40,610 nt of DNA, taken from NCBI GenBank assembly GCA_016783455.1, contig JADHWN010000019.1, positions 1-40,610 of the forward strand, given 5' to 3'. A model generated the notes under the pieces. The model was not told the origin of the DNA. It did no database searches and was given only the letters and a program-made list of their open reading frames with translations. Source of the DNA: Candidatus Bathyarchaeota archaeon. Its GTDB lineage: Archaea > Thermoproteota > Bathyarchaeia > TCS64. Both the position numbers and the translations under genes were made by a program. This document shows positions 40,477-40,610 of this stretch, piece by piece (within the stretch, counting starts at the first letter, position 1; every line of letters begins with the position of its first letter).

Positions 40477-40610
40477 CGTGTTTAGCTCGTTACGCATATA
40501 AGTCAAATTAAATTCTAAACAGTGCTTATTTTAACATTTTCATGATTTATTTAGCAAAAACTAGATAGAATATAAATAAATCTCGCTTATTTTAATCTGA
40601 GCTAAACACG
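40477..40610. repeat. AT-rich repeat region with 12-base inverted repeat and 11-base direct repeat
   Basis: CGTGTTTAGCTC (40477-40488) is the exact reverse complement of GAGCTAAACACG (40599-40610), which ends at the last base of the window, so the arm may continue outside. Between them GCTTATTTTAA occurs twice in direct orientation (40524-40534 and 40585-40595). No ORF is seen. It could be an element end, a regulatory or origin-like AT-rich region, or part of a repeat array beyond the window. Confidence 0.55.

Overview
The window is archaeal chromosome. The evidence is a tungsten/molybdenum formylmethanofuran dehydrogenase gene set with Ftr and Mch, separate Kae1 and Bud32 genes, a free-standing archaeal threonyl-tRNA editing domain, a Drg/Obg-like TGS GTPase, TATA-like boxes a short way upstream of many starts, and frequent TTG/GTG starts. 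Most of the DNA is GC-rich. Unfused Kae1/Bud32, an H4MPT-type C1 pathway without mcr in view and an ADP-forming acyl-CoA synthetase subunit would fit a TACK-type lineage such as Bathyarchaeia, but that placement is inference. I found no rRNA, tRNA or CRISPR array.

Layout. (1) 1-2047 is a mobile or foreign edge: an IS5-type transposase cut by the window start, then a markedly AT-rich gene that looks like a diverged tyrosine recombinase with a possible nuclease-like C-terminus. (2) 2134-10698 is a run of mostly minus-strand, apparently single-gene units: a radical-SAM/SPASM maturase, dienelactone hydrolase, QueG-like Fe-S protein, P1/DmpA peptidase, M23-like protein, nitroreductase, M29/NicX-like metalloenzyme, stand-alone ThrRS editing domain and an Rpe-like epimerase; a 49-residue ORF lies in a gap. 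(3) 10824-21275 is a two-ACT-domain protein followed by a tight aromatic operon: split transketolase (small subunit fused to a putative winged helix), then aroF, aroB, aroD, aroE, aroK, aroA, aroC, chorismate mutase and prephenate dehydratase. It covers supply of erythrose 4-phosphate through chorismate to phenylpyruvate; no tyrosine or tryptophan branch genes are present. (4) 21257-27707 is transport and miscellaneous: MFS transporter, unknown 119-residue protein, orphan LivM permease, acyl-CoA synthetase beta subunit and a large membrane protein. (5) 27828-35924 is the C1 block: mch, then fwdD-fwdB-fwdA-ftr-fwdC, a RimK-type ATP-grasp ligase and a nucleotidyltransferase, nearly all overlapping or within a few bases. 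It interconverts CO2, formyl-methanofuran, formyl-H4MPT and methylene-H4MPT up to the cyclohydrolase step. (6) 35921-40452 is an information-processing block: a Drg/Obg-like GTPase with altered motifs flanked by two paralogous nucleotidyltransferases, then kae1, bud32 and an XTP/dITP pyrophosphatase. (7) 40453-40610 is AT-rich, gene-free and contains inverted and direct repeats running to the window end.

The items most worth a second look are the nucleotidyltransferase-GTPase-nucleotidyltransferase arrangement, the winged helix fused to a transketolase subunit heading the aromatic operon, the recombinase/nuclease-like AT-rich gene, and the free-standing ThrRS editing domain.
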